Below, in pieces: positions 62,922 to 64,000 of a stretch of 64,000 nucleotides of DNA. This stretch comes from CBDEGU01 sp965238045 (GTDB lineage: Bacteria > Acidobacteriota > Terriglobia > Bryobacterales > UBA6623), in the NCBI GenBank assembly GCA_965238045.1, contig CBDEGU010000012.1, positions 620,001 to 684,000 of the forward strand, in the 5' to 3' direction. The translations under genes were made by a program, and so were the position numbers. Positions within the stretch are counted from its first letter, which is position 1. Each line of letters begins with the position of its first letter. The notes beneath the pieces were generated by a model. That model ran no database searches. It was not told where the DNA came from and saw only the letters and a program-made list of their open reading frames with translations.

Positions 62922-64000
62922 ATGCAAGCGATAAGGGATCTCCTGGCTCGCGCCGTCTCGCTGGCAATCGGCGGGCTGTTGCTCGCGCTGACCGTCCTGC
63001 TGCCAGTGCGGGCGAGCGAGCTACGCGTCGGAACGGCCTCGGTCGTTATTACGCCTCCGACCGGAATGCCGATGGCAGGCTCCTACTCGCTGCGGTTGTC
63101 GGAAGGAGTGATGGACGAATTGCGTGCCAAGACCTTGGTCCTCGACAAGGACGGAGTCCGGGTGGCGCTCGTGGCGTGCGATCTCGTGGCCTTAAGCGAC
63201 GAAATCGTGATCGATGCTCGAAAACTCATCGAGGAACAGACAGGCATTCCGGCTCATCACGTGATGATCAGCGCCACTCATACTCATTCCGGTCCCTTCA
63301 TACCAGGCCGCGCGAGTTTCGACAAGTACTTTGGCGGAGAGCTCGAAGTCTCGAAACAGTTTCGGCGGGACCTGCCCGTCAAGATCGCGGAATCCGTTCG
63401 CCAGGCCGCCGAGCATCTCGAGCCCGCCGCAGCCTCGGCGGGAGTGGGCTCGGAATCCGCGGTGAGCTTCAACCGGCGCTACCTCATGAAAGACGGCTCG
63501 GTCCGTACAAACCCTGGGCTCGGGAACCCGGACGTTGTACGCCCTGTCGGCCCGATCGATCCCGACATCGCCATCGTCTACTTCAAGAGTCTTGGTGAGA
63601 CGGAAGGTAAGCCCCTGGCCACCTATGTCAATCACGCACTCCACGCGGCCGTTACCGGCGGCCGCCGGTTCTCCTCGGATTTCCCCGGCGTCATCGCCCG
63701 GCTTCTGGGCGACGTAAAAGGGGAAGACATGCTGACGCTCTTCACCGCCGGCACCTGCGGAAACGTGAATCATCTGAATGTCGGATCGAAGGAGCGCCGC
63801 AGTGGTTTTCGGGAAGCTAACCGGATCGGCACGATCCTGGCGGCTGAGGTTCTGAAGACGTACGACCGGATGGAGCCCGTCGAAGACGGTCCGCTCCAAG
63901 TCCGGCACGAGATCGTCAAGCTGCCGCTTTTCGAGATCACCGAGGAGGACGTGCGAAAGGCTCGCGCGGTGATAGCCGATTTCGGCAAGCCTGACGGTCC
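62922..64000 (+). CDS. Neutral/alkaline ceramidase-like hydrolase, partial (runs off window)
   Basis: The first 359 residues are present; the frame is still open at 64000. GAAGGAG lies upstream of ATG 62922. The signal peptide (LAIGGLLLALTVLLPVRAS) is followed by RVGTASVVITPPTGMPMAGSY, ISATHTHSGPFIPG (zinc-binding H-x-H), YVNHALHAAVTGG and FTAGTCGNVNHLNV, all features of neutral ceramidase N-terminal domains. Many bacterial members act on unknown amides rather than ceramide. It lies 26 bp after the dehydrogenase stop, so the DUF1080, dehydrogenase and this gene form a likely operon. Confidence 0.9.
   Translation, partial: MQAIRDLLARAVSLAIGGLLLALTVLLPVRASELRVGTASVVITPPTGMPMAGSYSLRLSEGVMDELRAKTLVLDKDGVRVALVACDLVALSDEIVIDARKLIEEQTGIPAHHVMISATHTHSGPFIPGRASFDKYFGGELEVSKQFRRDLPVKIAESVRQAAEHLEPAAASAGVGSESAVSFNRRYLMKDGSVRTNPGLGNPDVVRPVGPIDPDIAIVYFKSLGETEGKPLATYVNHALHAAVTGGRRFSSDFPGVIARLLGDVKGEDMLTLFTAGTCGNVNHLNVGSKERRSGFREANRIGTILAAEVLKTYDRMEPVEDGPLQVRHEIVKLPLFEITEEDVRKARAVIADFGKPDG

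Overview
The window is high-GC bacterial DNA that best fits Acidobacteriota of the Solibacter/Bryobacter type. The clearest marker is the C-terminal domain of the disrupted repeat protein at 8799-12157, which matches the Solibacter C-terminal family (TIGR03437). Supporting signs are tandem membrane serine/threonine kinases with TolB/PD40 propellers, helix-turn-helix/PD40 membrane proteins, a Tat-exported Gfo/Idh oxidoreductase, DUF1080, a PVC-type haem dehydrogenase, and PQQ dehydrogenase/cytochrome c pairs. No rRNA, complete tRNA or CRISPR array was seen.

Layout. 0-4.4 kb: sialidase, DUF2817 peptidase, an IS630 insertion and an AIPR (abortive-infection type) remnant. 4.6-8.7 kb: a four-gene iron operon read leftward, each junction a 4-bp ATGA overlap (DtxR-type repressor, membrane-anchored DtxR-like/FeoA/FeoA fusion, FeoB G-protein, FeoB permease), behind a strong promoter with a DtxR-like operator. 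8.8-12.2 kb: an exported beta-propeller gene split by a 663-bp cassette with its own TIRs, an 8-bp target duplication and a frameshifted DUF120 (CTP-dependent riboflavin kinase-like) gene. 13.2-16.4 kb: an AlbA_2/ATPase gene split by an IS1595 element and coupled to a ParA-like ATPase. 16.6-21.8 kb: nth, an IS4-type element, a frameshifted HTH-PD40 gene and a transposase stub. 21.8-23.5 kb: gene-free A/C-rich DNA containing a probable structured RNA with a perfect intrinsic terminator. 23.5-34.8 kb: mostly intact housekeeping and catabolic genes (oxidoreductase, cysteine desulfurase-like, lexA, Nudix, mutS2, PQQ dehydrogenase and cytochrome c, M24 peptidase).

34.8-56.4 kb is a genomic-island-like zone. 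It starts at a 23-bp tRNA 3' end fragment and holds small orphan genes, an interspersed dyad repeat (CCGTGCAA-n-TTGCACGG), fragments that look like IS256, IS6-like and IS21-like ends, an IS91-type element with a partner integrase, and three tandem kinase genes, all broken. The first kinase lacks its 5' end, the second carries an IS256 element, and the third survives only as 5' and 3' stubs around a cytochrome peroxidase/HTH-PD40 operon. An IS5-type element with a 348-bp tandem duplication, a group II intron and a 120-bp MITE follow. 56.5-64 kb is a rightward catabolic block: CehA-like metallohydrolase, relics, DUF1080, PVC-type dehydrogenase and a ceramidase-like gene running off the end.

At least four genes can be rejoined in frame by removing an element plus one copy of its target duplication, or one copy of a small tandem duplication. 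These losses therefore look recent.
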